From assembly GCA_030762895.1 (NCBI GenBank), contig CM061066.1, forward strand, positions 7,282,047 through 7,346,046: DNA of 64,000 bases, read 5' to 3'. Below are positions 45,716 through 57,867 of this stretch, piece by piece. The stretch comes from Sophora flavescens. Taxonomy: Eukaryota; Streptophyta; Magnoliopsida; Fabales; Fabaceae. A model generated the notes under the pieces. That model ran no database searches, was not told where the DNA came from, and saw only the letters and a list, made by a program, of their open reading frames with translations. The position numbers and the translations under genes are program-made. Position 1 is the stretch's first letter; every line of letters starts with the position of its first letter.

Positions 45716-48700
45716 TGTAATACCCCGATTTTTCCGCTTTCTAAGATCGGTATAAATATAAATAAATGTTTATATTTTTATCTGAAACTTAGAAAATGAT
45801 TTTGGGAAAACCAAAGTCATATTCATATCATACTTATTTTTATAAGTATACGGTGAAATTTTGGGTCAAAAATTCAGACGAAACCCGGTCTGCGATTTAT
45901 TGACAGTAAGATTTTACTGCTCAAATGACCTAATTTTGACTCGTGAACGAAACAATTAAGATTTTTATGAAGTTTCCAACTTCTTTGGCTATTTTAAAAA
46001 TTTTTCACTTAAAAAGTGAATTAAAATATATTATGCGGGCGTTATACGAAATCTGGTAAAAGACTCAGATGAAAAAGGGATTTTCGGGACCCGCTAACGG
46101 ATAAATAGGATGTCAAATCATGATGAGTCACAAGGGGTGAGTCATGGGATGACTCCTCATGGTCATGATTACTTTTTAGGGGAAATGACCATTATGCCCT
46201 TATGGTTGATTTTAATTACAAATTAACCTAAAGCAAGATTACACATTTGTCCTTGGATTTTTGGCATATTGACCCTTTTGCCCTTGAAACCCACGTCCTC
46301 AAGGCTGCCAAGAGGCCCAACTTCACACCTATTTAAGGAGCACTTCATCTTCTTCATCAACTTTGCCATTTTCCATTAAAACTCCTAAGTTGCCATAGCT
46401 TGATTTTGTGAAGGAAGTAGAAGATTTCTTGCTCATTTCTTGATTCCAAGAGGTAAACCTTTCTCATCTTCCTTGTTTAGCATCATGTTCTTCATTTACT
46501 TTCATGATTTAAAGCCTTGATCATCCTTTCCAATTTCTAGATCTAGAACTTTGAAAAATCATAGTAAATCATAGAAAAATCCTAAAAATGTGAAACCAAT
46601 TTCTATGATCCTATTATCCTCTCTATATTCAAGATCCAAGAGTGTGCATAAAAATAAATTTTCGTGCCTAGTTAACCTAAAGAGGCCGAACCTATGTCTT
46701 GGTGGGGGAAGGATTTTGTTCATTTTCTTTACATGATCCAATCTTATAAGTTATGTAGGTATTGGATCTATGTTGTTTGAAATGAATCAAGGTCTCTAAG
46801 CTAATTTAGTTTTCATGGCTGAAATTTAATTGTTTGAGGATTGGAAGATTTAATTTCAATCTTTGAACAATGATCATTGATTTAGGGTTTTAAGTAACTA
46901 GGAATCATTAATCCAAGAGTTTAGAAATTTTAGAGATTTTTAACCCCAAAGTCAGCCCTTGGCCGAAACCAACATGTAGGATTTTAGGCTTGATTTATTT
47001 GTTTGTTTGTTGATTGAGTGTTATGTTTAATGAAGGATAAACTAGATTATCGTGGTATGCGTGCGTTGACGGTTCCCAGATTCACGACAAAGTTTTAAAT
47101 CGGAAGCTAAGTTCTTCGAGAGGTAAGGGAGCTTACCCGAGGGATTTTTCTCAATAACTGTTTGCTTGTAGTGTGGTTGATATGATTTATATGTGGTTGT
47201 GATTAATTGTTTATGTTGTTTATCGTGTATCGGTGATTGATCCGCTTTTAATTTATTTAATTATCTGCAGTTGTATATTATAGTGCTATGATGCATGATC
47301 TGCCTGGTGATATAATTATGATAATTGTTATTGACTGTTGTTTGTGAGTGTTGTTTGAGAAGCCTCGACAAGTGGTCGTGCACAACCGATTAAACAGATA
47401 AAAACTTTAATAGTTTGTGAAAATTATATTCAACGTTTTATGGGAAATGTTGGAATATAATAATAGTGGAAAATATTATTTTGGAAAAATAATGAGTTTT
47501 GAGAAATATTATTATTTTAATGATTTGTTAGTGTAAAAGTAATTTATGAGTCACAATGAGAGCGAAACTGTGAAAATATTTTTGCACTGCTAATTTTTAC
47601 GTAAGAAATTCTAGAATATTACAAAATATTCTTTTATGAAATTAATTGGTGAAAATAAGTTAATCATGATTTTAGAAAATTAATTAAGTGTAAAAAGTTA
47701 AGTTTTGGCTTAAAAAGCCTTAAAAATAATATTTGACGGCAAATTTGGAAAAGTGTAGACAGCAAGTATTTTTGAAACTAAGTGCATATTTTGAGGAGAA
47801 TAAACCTCAAGTGACTCATTGGTTTGTGAAAAACTAAGTTTTATAATTTAAGGATTTTATAATGAATTTCTACCTTGGAAAAAGAATTTCTGAAAGTCGA
47901 AAGTTGATTCAACCGTGTTGAAAGTACAGTTGGACTTAGTAACCGAGACGTCGGGGTACTAAGGTTCTGTGTTGTGTTGGACTCGAGGTCATTTGGACTT
48001 GAGGGCCTATACCGTATACGTGAGGTATACCGTATTGAAACATTGAAGATGTTTTGTAGTACCACGAACCTAAGACTGGTGCATCGGTCGAGAGGTGTCG
48101 TGATTGAGCACTCGGACTGTGAGGTCCTGTGTTGTAATAAAAGTTTTAAGGGTGTTTTAAAACTATGTGGGTCGTAAGCCATTTTGAGCTTTGTCAAAGA
48201 AAGATTGAACACAAAGAAAAGAATGAAACAAAAGTGTTTTGTATGCATTGGCAGACGTGCCTGGTATTCTGGCTGCGTGCCTGGTGTTCTGGCTGCGTGC
48301 CTGTATTCTGGCTGCGTGCCTGTGTTCTGGCTGCGTGCCTGTATTCTGGCTGTGTGCCTGTATTCTGGCTGTGGGCCTGTGTTCTGGCTGCGTGCCTGGT
48401 GTTCGCCGCTGCGTGCAGATTCTCGCTACGGCCCGTATTCGGCCGTGTGCGCCTCGTATTCGCCGTGTGGCCTGGCCGCGTGCTCGTATTCCGGCCGTGG
48501 GCCCGTATTCGGCCGTGGGCCTGTATTCTGGTTGCCTTCCTGGGGTCTGATCAACTCAATTATGGTTGGGATATCTCATGAGATTAAGTGTGAATGTTTA
48601 GATGATGGATAGAAGTGTTCATGCATAGTTTTCCAATGTTGATGTTTGGGGTGTGAAACCCACTGATAAACTGTATGCTATATTTGAGATGTTTATGTAT

Positions 48701-49171
48701 ATGTGCATGTGTCTTCTTTTGTGCTAGCATTTAGTTATTTTGTTAAATCCATATATTGGCGTCTCACCCTTACAAACATATCAGAGTCGCACAAGGGACG
48801 AGATCTCTACAAAAAAGGATAAGGCTGTCTAGTTCGAGGCATGTCTGGTCGCTCCGATTGGCGGTAGTGTCTGTTAGTTACGACCAGCTTAGGTCCTATT
48901 TTGATATATTATGTTTAGGAGAATAAAACTGATAATGATCTAGGTGTGAAGAAATATGAGGCAGTATAGTTGTATGACTTATATACATTATGTATTTAAG
49001 TGTGATTTGATTACGTTGTTGTTGTTATAAGGTTAAAAAGAAAAAAAAAATTATCACCATATTTTGAAAGGATGAACATTGAGAAAACATTATTTTTCGA
49101 AAGCAACCAGCAAATTAAGTTTTATTTCCGCAAACAGGTAACCATGTGATGACCCGAGTTAGGGTGTCACA
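45716..49171 (+). repeat. 3' LTR of the gag-only element
   Basis: Same ends as the 5' LTR and followed by the CCTTC duplication. It is 20 bp shorter. Differences are concentrated in the minisatellite and in a few short GC-containing words (near 46060, 47058, 47365 and 48845). Confidence 0.95.
48265..48541. repeat. 19-bp minisatellite in the 3' LTR, right half altered
   Basis: Seven clean units, then from about 48402 to 48525 the units become GC-rich and irregular (CGTATTCGGCCGTG-type words), ending with a normal TATTCTGGTTGC unit. Confidence 0.9.
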
Positions 49172-50932
49172 CCTTCTTCACGGCGGAGCTCCTCCTCACA
49201 TCTCCATCTCAAAGCCGCTGTTCCATCTCGCCGCAATCGGAGCTCCTCCTTGCGTTTCCTTCTCGCCGCTTACAGAGCTCCTCCTTGCGTCTCCATCTCT
49301 CCACCGCCTCGTGTTTGACTGCTTTCCCTGTCTTTCTCCCTGCTCGCTGCTCCCTGCTCGTGACAGACTGGTGAGTGTTTCCTGATGTTGCTCTTTGATT
49401 TTTGAAATTTCGACACAGTCTGATTTTTTTTTCGTATAACACTGATTTTTTAAATTAGCAGTAACAATGCCCTGTGTGTTCTCGCCGAACAATAGTCCAA
49501 ATTAGCAGTAACAATACCCTATTCTGTGAACAAGTATTTGGGTTGTCAAACCCAGTAGCCCCGTCAAGATATTTATCTCCATAACAACTATGAACTGAGT
49601 ATTTTTTTTCCCAATCGTGGGGAAATCCAAACATGAAGTGGTGAAATACCTATTATTAAAAGTATATAGGCAATGATTATTACTAACTTGAGTGTGAGTA
49701 AATGGCATTCTGCCTGGTTTGTAAAGGAAGTTGTATCTTGATAGTTGATAGTACTCCAGTTATCTATACCTGATGTTTCTGCAACAATTTTTCAAGCTCG
49801 TGAACCTACTACTATTTAGCTTTTGTGCCTGTCTTATTTCTGCAAAAAATAAAAAAAGAACTATAGCTAAATGAAGGCATGTGCATATTAAGGGTCATGA
49901 GTCTGTCTTATTAGAATTTAAGGACTTTGTTACATATTTTAAAATTTAAAGGATCAAATTGTGCATTAAGTTAAAATGGGATTTTTGGATTTTTCTCTAA
50001 AAAAAAACTCTAGGCTCTAGCTAATATCTTCTTGTGAAGGTGTCATTTTGTCAATTATGAACTAAACCGTACCACTACCTGAATGCTGATAATTTCATGA
50101 CCTATTTATGAACTTTGATTCTATTATCTGTGCATGCTCCAGAATGATGAGTGGTGGGTAGCACTTGGCAATTGCTTTTTGGTACATAATTTTCTAAACG
50201 TGTGAATCCCCTTGAAAATTGCATCCCGTCTTTAGATTATGGACTAGTCTTGCTGGAATTAAATGTTTATGAGAGACAGGGAAACATGTCAAAGATAATG
50301 TCTACTTTTTCAAAACTACACACATGATTTTGTCCCTGCACTTCTCCTATCTCTTACGAAGTTATGTTTTTCCAACATTCTTGTAACTTTGAAGCAACTT
50401 GCATGCCAAAGCTTGTTGTTATTGTTGGAGATTGTGTAGAGTAATCCTAGTGTCACACACAGTGCATGGATTCTCTTGAGCTGGTCAAGGTTTACAAAAT
50501 TGTGCAGTGTTTTATAGAAGGATTTTCAGTTCATCAAAATCAAAGTGGATGATAGTTCATCATCTTGTTATAGCTATGCATATAGAAAATGATTTGATCT
50601 CACCCCATGTGGCTTTGCTTCAGCTTTCACTTGGTGATTAGTGACTAGTGAGTGATTGTTGCAGGAATCTAACTACATAATATACAATTCAACAGTGAAA
50701 TGTGTATAAGGTACTAGGATAATGTCTGTTATTACAAAAACTTATTATAATTAAAATTTCTGCTCATCATGATTTGCCAGTGAAGCATCTTCTTTTATCA
50801 GCTTGCATTGAATGTTTGACACGTGAAGGATATAAAGAGACTAGAGAGATTCTTCTATTGGCTTTCTTGCTAGTGAAATTGCTATTGAGATGATCATATA
50901 TATTTTTTTGTATTCAAAATGGGTAATGGCAG
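49172..50932 (+). other. Interior of the CACTA-like element: leader-like exon and intron
   Basis: 49177-49375 is CT- and GC-rich with repeated GGAGCTCCTCC words and ends at a donor-like ACTGGTGAGTG (about 49366-49376). It rejoins 40230-40304 across the gag-only insertion, giving a 5'-UTR-like sequence with several AAACCCTAA words. The stretch 49376-50930 is AT-rich and intron-like with no frame I can name. I looked for the first YABBY exon (C-x2-C half of the zinc finger) and did not find it. Confidence 0.4.
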
Positions 50933-51052
50933 GTTAGTGTTCCATCCAGCAGTCTGCTAACCATAGTGACGGTTAGATGTGGGCATTGTGCCAATTTGCT
51001 ATCAGTTAACATGGGAGCATCACTTCAAGCATTTCCTCCTCAAGACCCTCAG
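50933..51052 (+). pseudogene. YABBY transcription factor exon (second half of the zinc finger), isolated
   Basis: A 120-nt, 40-codon segment preceded by GGCAG and followed by GTATTT, so both splice sites look intact. The reading is [20 protein letters not shown] then [20 protein letters not shown]. The [15 protein letters not shown] core is diagnostic for the YABBY C2C2 zinc finger, and the GASLQ...PQDPQ tail fits the YAB2 group. The Cys pair CGHC is one half of the zinc site; the other pair and the HMG-like YABBY domain are not nearby. Compared with most family members a Ser replaces Cys after VP, which is not a zinc ligand. It is probably a captured gene fragment inside a CACTA-like element; a broken native gene is the alternative. 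Confidence 0.85.
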
Positions 51053-52281
51053 GTATTTAAATTTCGCCCTCTTTTTTGTTTCTCTCTTTTTGGACATACT
51101 TATACATACCTAGATATAACCTTCTGGGCAATTATTGTAATACTTTTATTATATATATAATATGATTGAGTGAAAATGCATTTTGGTTTTGTGTGAAAAT
51201 ACTGTTTTTGTTTTGGTCTTACTTTCCTATATTTAGCACATAACCCCTTGTAGAGAGTTTTTTCTCTCCATCTCACACACAACACAAGCACGTGGTTTAT
51301 TTGCCATGGAGTGAATGGAGTATGGTCTGTTCTAAGATATATGGAAGGAGAGTTTTGGGAGAAGTGCATTCCTATTTAGTTAGGTGGGACAATAGGTTCA
51401 TGGGGTGGTGGAAGAATACATGAGGCAAAAAATAATTATGACTTGGACAAAACTAGTTGATAAAAAGAGGGAGGGAATTCCCTACAAAATAAATCACATA
51501 ACTTTCCTGTTGTACAAAGTCCTGTTGTTGGAACCCTTGCTCTTTATGTTGCCAGTATATTCTTCCCCAAAATAAAAAATAAAAAAAGGAGAATGCCTAT
51601 TAGCTCATGTTTTTATAATTGCATTTATAATAGCTAGAGTATAAATTTTGGAAATATAAGATTTATAAATGTGTAAGTTAGATTTTGCACTGTATGGATA
51701 CTTGAAGCAAATGTAATATCTTTATTTGTAATTGTAATCTTGGGTCAGATAAGTTTGATCCTTTGTTGTTCACTATCTCCAATATTGCAAGTGAAATGAA
51801 AGAAGCAATGGATCCATGGTTTGATCAGCTTATTCATTTGTTCCATTTTTTTAGTGTAAAAGGATTGTTATTGTTAATATTTCATTTTAAAGACCTTTAT
51901 AATTATTATAGCGAGTTGTTTCTTTATTACATATTGTTGAGCCCTGCCAGCCTCCTAGAAACATGAGTGACCGAGAAAGGTTTGTTTTTACTTTTTATTA
52001 GTTTTTGGTCTTATTATTATTTTCCCCCAAGATTTTATCTCTATGGGGGTCCTAAATGAAGGTTGAGAATTTTTTTTCGAAGTGACTTTTTATTTTTATT
52101 TTTATATTAATGTGTGCTACTAGACTTTTGCAAAGGTTACAAAGATCTGAATATGATACAGGTTTTATATCTTAGAGTCATACCTCTAATTGCATCATTG
52201 TTTTCCTTATTCATCCCTGCTTGATTGAAACTACACCATAAAAGGTCATTTTGCACTCTTTACTTTTTGGAGGAAGAAAGT
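51053..52281 (+). other. AT-rich intron-like sequence after the YABBY exon
   Basis: No further YABBY exon was found. A short segment at about 51945-51978 (CCTGCCAGCCTCCTAGAAAC, then a donor-like AGGTTTGT) could be an exon of unknown origin. Otherwise nothing is recognised. Confidence 0.4.
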
Positions 52282-55200
52282 TGTAACACCCTCCCTTGGG
52301 CATTACCTTCTAAACACGAGCAGAAATAAAATTAAAAGATAATTTGCTGGTGCTTTCGGAAAATAACTTATATAAGTACATAAGTGTCTGAAATTGGGTG
52401 TAAAATTTCTTTTTTTCACGATTCCATTACCTAAGCCTCAATTGATCGACACACAAACTTACTATCATAGCTTGACAAGCCTATTTAATTTAAAGGATAT
52501 ACTTAAATACAAGATAGTAGTTTTACAAAAATTTCGACAGAGTCTCCTCTGTAATTCGGACATCCCAGGGTAAAATAACACCCGTTAAAATAATTACATT
52601 TTCACTCCAGAATTCCAGTTACACTAAATCCAACCAGGCATCAATACATAAAAATAATAGTTATAGCCATAAGCTTTACAAGATCAAAAGAAATAGCTTA
52701 GATTTTCATTCAAAAGATATGCTCTCCGAGCTATAAACATTCCATTTTAAAATAAAGGCTCTCTGAGCCAAACTCATACATACTATCAAAAATAATCTAA
52801 GTCTCAACCCTAAGCTGGTCGTTCTAAAAGTTATTCCGCAAGTAATACCTCATCAAGCAACTAGATCTAAGTCTCTGAGTGACTTAGAAAGACTCCTCTG
52901 CACCATTTGTGTTATAGTACCCAGGGTACAATATCGAACTAGAAGAATCCTGAAATGTGTGTAAGGGTGAGACGCCAATATATGGTTTTAACACAATAAC
53001 TAAATGCGCGACACCACATAACACATATACATTTACCACACGAGCATTTATAAGTTAATAGTCTATCAATGGGTTCAACACCCCAAACATCATCCATAAA
53101 ATTATGCATGACACTTCTATTCATCATCTAAATTTTCGTCCTAATCTCATGAGATATCCCAACATCATATGAGTTGATCAGACTCCATAGCCACACTGGC
53201 TAACTTGGCTAACTGCCAACAGGTGCGCAACCTCTTCCCATCTTCAAAGGCATACATAGCCAGGCATACAAGGTGTGGCTCCTCGAGGCACACTGCCAAA
53301 CACATTGCTAATGTCCACAATCAGTGGCCCTACCATTAGCAAGTAAGATGGGGTCTCCATGTCCTCACTAGGCACATGAGAAAATGCATATCGGAATTAC
53401 CTTTCGCCGCTGGTAATTAATGCATCAAACCTCAAACCGCAGGCACGTCTGCCAAAATGCATGCAAAACACTTTTGTTTTGATCTTTTCTTTGTGCTCAC
53501 TCTTTCTTTGCCGAAGCTCAAAATGGCTTACGACTCACATAGTTTTAAAACACTTTTAAAACTTTCATCACAACACAGGACCTCACTGTCCATAAAACTT
53601 TTATCAAAACATAGGACCGCATTGTCCATAAAACTTTTATCAAAACATAGGACCTCACAGTCCGAGTGCTCAATCACGACACCTCTCGACCGGTGCACCA
53701 GTCTTAGGTTCGTGGCACTAGAAACATCTTCAATGTTTCAACATGGTATACCTCATGTATACAATATAGGCCCTCAAAGTCCAAATGACTGAGTCCATCA
53801 CAACACAGAACATTAGTACCCCGACGTCTCGGTTACTGAGTTCCACACCACTTTTAACACTAAATCAGTTTTGCTTTCATAAATTCTTTTTCCAAAATTG
53901 GAAATTCATCAATAAAATCCTTAAATAATAAAACTTGGTTTTCACAAAGGTGAGTCGCTTGAGTTTTTAACTTGCTTAAAATATGTACTGTCGTTTCAAA
54001 ATACTTGACTTCTACTTTTTTATCCAAATCTGTCATCACACTTTTCCAAATCATTCGTCAATTATCACTTTTAAAGCTTCGCAAGCCAAAACTTAACCTT
54101 TTCCACTGAAACAACTTTCTCAAATCATCATTAACTTCTTTTCAACAATTAATTTTATAAAATAACTTTGTATAATATTGCAAAATTTCTTACATAAAAA
54201 TTAGTAGTACTTAAACATTTTCACAATTTCGCTCTCATTGTGACTCAAGTTACTTTTAAACTAATAAATCATCAAAAATAATAACATTTATCAAAACTCA
54301 TTATTTTTCCAAAATAATATTTTTCCACCACTATTATATTCCAACGTTTCCCATAAAACCAGGAATATAATTTACACAGCTTATTAAGGCTTTTATCTGA
54401 TTAATAGGTTGTGCACTGACCACAGTCAGGCTTCTCAAACAACACTCACAAGCAACATTCAACAACAAACCACCAGACAGATCATGCACCATAGCAATAT
54501 CATATACAAATAATCAAATTTAAAACAGATCAAACACTGATACTCAGATATACAACACAACATAAACCACATAATTAGATAACCACAACCACATCAATTA
54601 TACAGACTACACAACAAGCAAATGGTAATTGAGAAAAATCCATCAGGCAAGTCCCCCTTACCTCTTGAAGACTCGAACTAACGGTTTCAAATAGTCTCCC
54701 GATTTGATCCGGTTTCCTCCCTCGGCTTTAGGTCAAACCAATCTGATCGATTCCTTCATAACGAATTGCAACCAAAATAAATCAAATCAAACAAAAACAT
54801 ACTTAACTCATGGAGGTTAAGGTTCGGCCTCAACAACTTTTCTAGGTTAGGAATGTTAAAATTTTGTTAACTTAGGGATTTATGATCCATAAATAACTTA
54901 AACATGATTAAGCACTTAAACCAAGATTATGAACCAAGAACATGAACTAAAACTCATCTAGTTCCAAGAACTAGGGTTTCAGCCAAGGGCTGAGTTTGGG
55001 GTTAGAAATCTCTAAAATTTCTAAACTCTTGGATTTAATCAACATACAAAACCTAGAGTTAGGTTCAAGTGTCACAAACAACTTTTGAATCACAAAACCA
55101 TTAAATGCTCATACCTAGGGTTTCGGTTTTGATGAGATCAATAGGTTACAGTTTGATTTTTGATCTTCTATATACTTGAATACAAGAACTATCAAGATAT

Positions 55201-56473
55201 AATCATAAATCAAGACATGAAAATGAAACAAAACCTAAGAACACAAATTTGACCTAGGTTCGGCCATGACCAGAATTTAGGGAAAGAAATTTCACATGAT
55301 ATTAGGCTTCTAGATGATGAAAATAGAGATGATTATAAGATCATAGCAATTGGTTTCATGTCAAAAGGATTTTTCTAGAATTAGTTATGAATTTTTGAAG
55401 TTAGCTTCATAACTTTGAGTAAAATAAAGAACATGTTGATCTAAGCCATGAATCTACAAAAGTTGTGAAGAGAAAGGATTTAAATGACAAGATAAGAGGT
55501 TGTTACCTCTTGATGATCCAAGAAAAGAAAGATTTGGATGATGTTCTTCACAAATTTCTCATGGTGTTCTTGAGAAACTTAAAGAGAAAGATGAACATAG
55601 TTAGGGTTTAGAACAGTTTTAGTATTTTGGGTAGATATCTCAACATACTTATCCGTTTTGGATGATCTTTATGTCGTTGGAAAGAAGAGAGAAAGATGAA
55701 CAACTTTCACGTTGAAAGTTTTTCGAGATTCAAAATAGAGACTGGTCAGAATTGCTAGGCAAAATCTGACGAATTATGAACACTTTGAAGAAGCTTAGGT
55801 TTTCAAGAAGAACATGGAAATGAAAGATGAAGATATGCTTAATGAAGAAGGCAACAAATTAATGAAGAAGGAACCAAACTTAATGAAGAAGGATTGGAGC
55901 CATGGGTTTTGGTAAGTTTTAGTCAACTTTTCCAATGGCATTTGCTTGCAATTGTCATAAAAAGACAAGGGCAAAATGGTCATTTCATATCAAAATTTCA
56001 CTTTATCATAAATGTGCCATTATGACCATTATGACACGGATAAACTCGTCATAAATGCTCGTCAAGTCGGTCAAATCCATCATCTCTGCTACATTGCCGA
56101 CTCCTCGATTCATCTGGCGCAAGCTTTCCTAGAGATATCTCGACGTATACGCCTGCAACAAATATGATATTTTAATTGTTTTACCAAAATTTTCAAAACT
56201 TCCAGTATCGTAGTAAATACGATAAAAACATTTTTCATCTCGTTCACGACTCAAAATTAGGTCTTCTGAGCAGTAAACTTTTACTGTCAGTGAAAACGCA
56301 GACCGGGTTCCGTCTGAATTTTCAACCCAAAACTTCATCGTAACCCTAAGATATAAAACATGACAAGAAAATAATAGTATTTCGTCCAAAACAATTTTAT
56401 AAGTCTCGGATAAATATATATATTTATATATTTATTACCGATATTACAAAGCAGTGAAAATCGGGGTGTTACA
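52282..56473 (-). mobile_element. Solo LTR (4192 bp), Tekay/Del-like, minus orientation
   Basis: On the minus strand it begins TGTAACACCCCGATTTTCAC at 56473 and ends GGGAGGGTGTTACA at 52282. The flanking AAAGT (52277-52281, 56474-56478) is a perfect five-base duplication. No internal region or second LTR exists. It aligns along much of its length with the LTRs at 5298-8865 and 40305-43780 and is the only complete minus-strand copy of this LTR group in the window. Confidence 0.93.
53570..53690. repeat. Tandem repeat of about 44 bp inside the solo LTR
   Basis: About three diverged units containing AAAACTTTTATCAAAACATA and GGACC-C-TGTCC. The last unit merges into the conserved CAGTCCGAGTGCTCAATCAC box. 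Confidence 0.85.
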
Positions 56474-56478
56474 AAAGT

Positions 56479-57036
56479 GCCTTTTAATATATTTATATGT
56501 TTACTTATTATTGTCTACAATTTGTAGTCTAATCGAGAACGAGGCGTCTGGGAGTGTGGATAGTTTGTCTCGAGACATAGTATTACTGATCGATGGACGG
56601 AGGTAACTAATAGTGTTTTTAAGTACAAAAGTTAGTTATTATGTTTGTTTTACTTGATTTGGTAATATTGTTTATCTTATGTTATTGGAACTTGCCGAAT
56701 TTCAACAATGCGGAACCATTATCTGATGATGAAATTGAGGACATCAAGGAGCGTTGGGCAAGCTTCTTTCTTGATTATAGTAAACCATTTGTATCTTAGA
56801 TGTATTTAGTTTGACATTCATACAGGGTTAATTTTTTTGTTGGTATAGCTAGATTAATTAGTACTGATTAATCATATGGATATTGAATTATATATATGGA
56901 TGTTAATGTTAATTGTTGAGTTTTTGTTGATTTTGTGTTGTTGTTGATTTTGTTGATGTGTATTGAAAACTGAATGAAAACAGGGGAAGAAAGTGATGAA
57001 AGAAACAAACGAGATTTTTCTAAAAAAAATTACAAG
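56479..57036 (+). other. Right interior of the CACTA-like element with a short terminal frame
   Basis: A 36-codon frame at 56689-56799 reads NLPNFNNAEPLSDDEIEDIK then ERWASFFLDYSKPFVS and a TAG stop. It looks like the last exon of a protein, acidic then amphipathic, but I cannot name the family. A second exon-like stretch at about 56533-56600 ends at a donor-like GGAGGTAAC. Confidence 0.35.
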
Positions 57037-57379
57037 ACTTTCTACAACGGTTGTGACATTAACCGATGTAGAAAGTCCATCAGTAGTTTACGAAGTGCAC
57101 TTTCTACATCGGTTGGTCAATATACCGATGTAGAAAGTTACAATGGTTGGTCAAAACAACTGATGTAGAAAGTCCACCAGAGTCTACAAACTGGATATAG
57201 AAATCATACTTTCTACTACGATTGCGTCTTTCAAGAGATGTAGCAAGGTACTTTCTACAACAGTTGGACAACCGTTGTAGAAAGTCCCTACTTTCTACAT
57301 CGAGGCTATCTACAACGGTTGGTCAACCGTTGTAGAAAGTCTTTTTCAATCGTTGTAGAAAGGATTTTTTGCACTAGTG
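57037..57379. repeat. CACTA subterminal repeats and right terminus
   Basis: About a dozen copies of CTTTCTACAACGGTTG or its complement, some with ATCGG, crowd into 340 bp and end in GGATTTTTTGCACTAGTG. Inverted neighbouring copies would form hairpins. Confidence 0.85.
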
Positions 57380-57384
57380 TTGAT

Positions 57385-57850
57385 TCCTAAAAAATTCAGG
57401 ACACCCACTTTTGATCCCTAAAAAAATAAATTAACCATTCAGTCCCTCAAATTTACAAACGCGGGATACACTAGTCTCCTTCCACTTTCAATGCCCATTT
57501 ACTTGTCTATGTGTCTTGTTAACCATCCCACCTGACTCTTTAGTGGTCATGCATAGTCTATGACAACGAATAAAAAGTGAAAAACATGCACATTTTTCAG
57601 GTACTTGGGTTTTAAAATTTTCCATGCATTTTTACACTTTCGTCCATTTTTCACGATGGAAAAATGTCATAGATCACACATGACAACTAACAAGTCAGGT
57701 AGGATGGTTAACGAAACACATAGGCAAGTAAACGAACATTGGAAGTGGAAGGGAGACTAATGTGTCTCGCGTTTTTAAATTTGAGGGACAAAATGATTAA
57801 TGTATTTTTTTAGGAACCAAAAGTGGGTCCCCTAATTTTTCTAGAGTTCT
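57385..57850. mobile_element. Fold-back element
   Basis: Left arm CACTTTTGATCCCTAAAAAA and right arm TTTTTTAGGAACCAAAAGTG are inverted, as are inner words (CTCCTTCCACTT against AAGTGGAAGGGAG; GGATGGTTAAC against GTTAACCATCC). No coding capacity. Confidence 0.75.
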
Positions 57851-57867
57851 ACTTGGGTCTTTGATTT

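Larger units (their letters stand above)
40305..49171 (+). mobile_element. Gag-only LTR retrotransposon (TR-GAG type, Tekay/Del-like)
   Basis: Two long LTRs (40305-43780, 3476 bp; 45716-49171, 3456 bp) flank a primer site, one intact gag frame, a spacer and a polypurine tract, with no protease, RT or integrase at all. The five-base duplication CCTTC is perfect (40300-40304 and 49172-49176). The LTRs are nearly identical except for clusters around a minisatellite and a few GC-rich words, so the insertion looks young. The element depends on a full-length relative for Pol. The tRNA-Met primer site and the LTR box order tie it to the Tekay/Del family seen elsewhere in the window. Confidence 0.93.
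39934..57379. mobile_element. CACTA-like non-autonomous element carrying host exon sequence, split by two retroelement insertions
   Basis: The right end is clear: CACTAGTG at 57372-57379, preceded by many CTTTCTACAACGGTTG subterminal repeats. The left end is weaker: CATTAGTGAGAAATATG at 39934 resembles the inverted right terminus, and CTTTCTACAtCG / TTGTAGAAAG words follow at 39985-40225. The three flanking bases are TTT at left and TTG at right, so a target duplication is imperfect. Removing the insertions 40305-49176 and 52282-56478 leaves about 4.4 kb. That interior includes a leader-like segment (49177-49375), a YABBY exon (50933-51052) and a short terminal frame (56689-56799). No transposase was recognised. 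Confidence 0.6.

Noticed and set aside
49146..49385. 79-codon plus frame as a signal-peptide-like protein
   Set aside because: It begins inside the LTR end of the gag-only element and spans the target-site duplication, so it cannot be ancestral. The host part looks like an untranslated leader.
50933..51052. Complete functional YABBY gene
   Set aside because: Neither the first zinc-finger exon nor the YABBY HMG-like exons were found from 49 to 52 kb, so only an isolated exon is supported.
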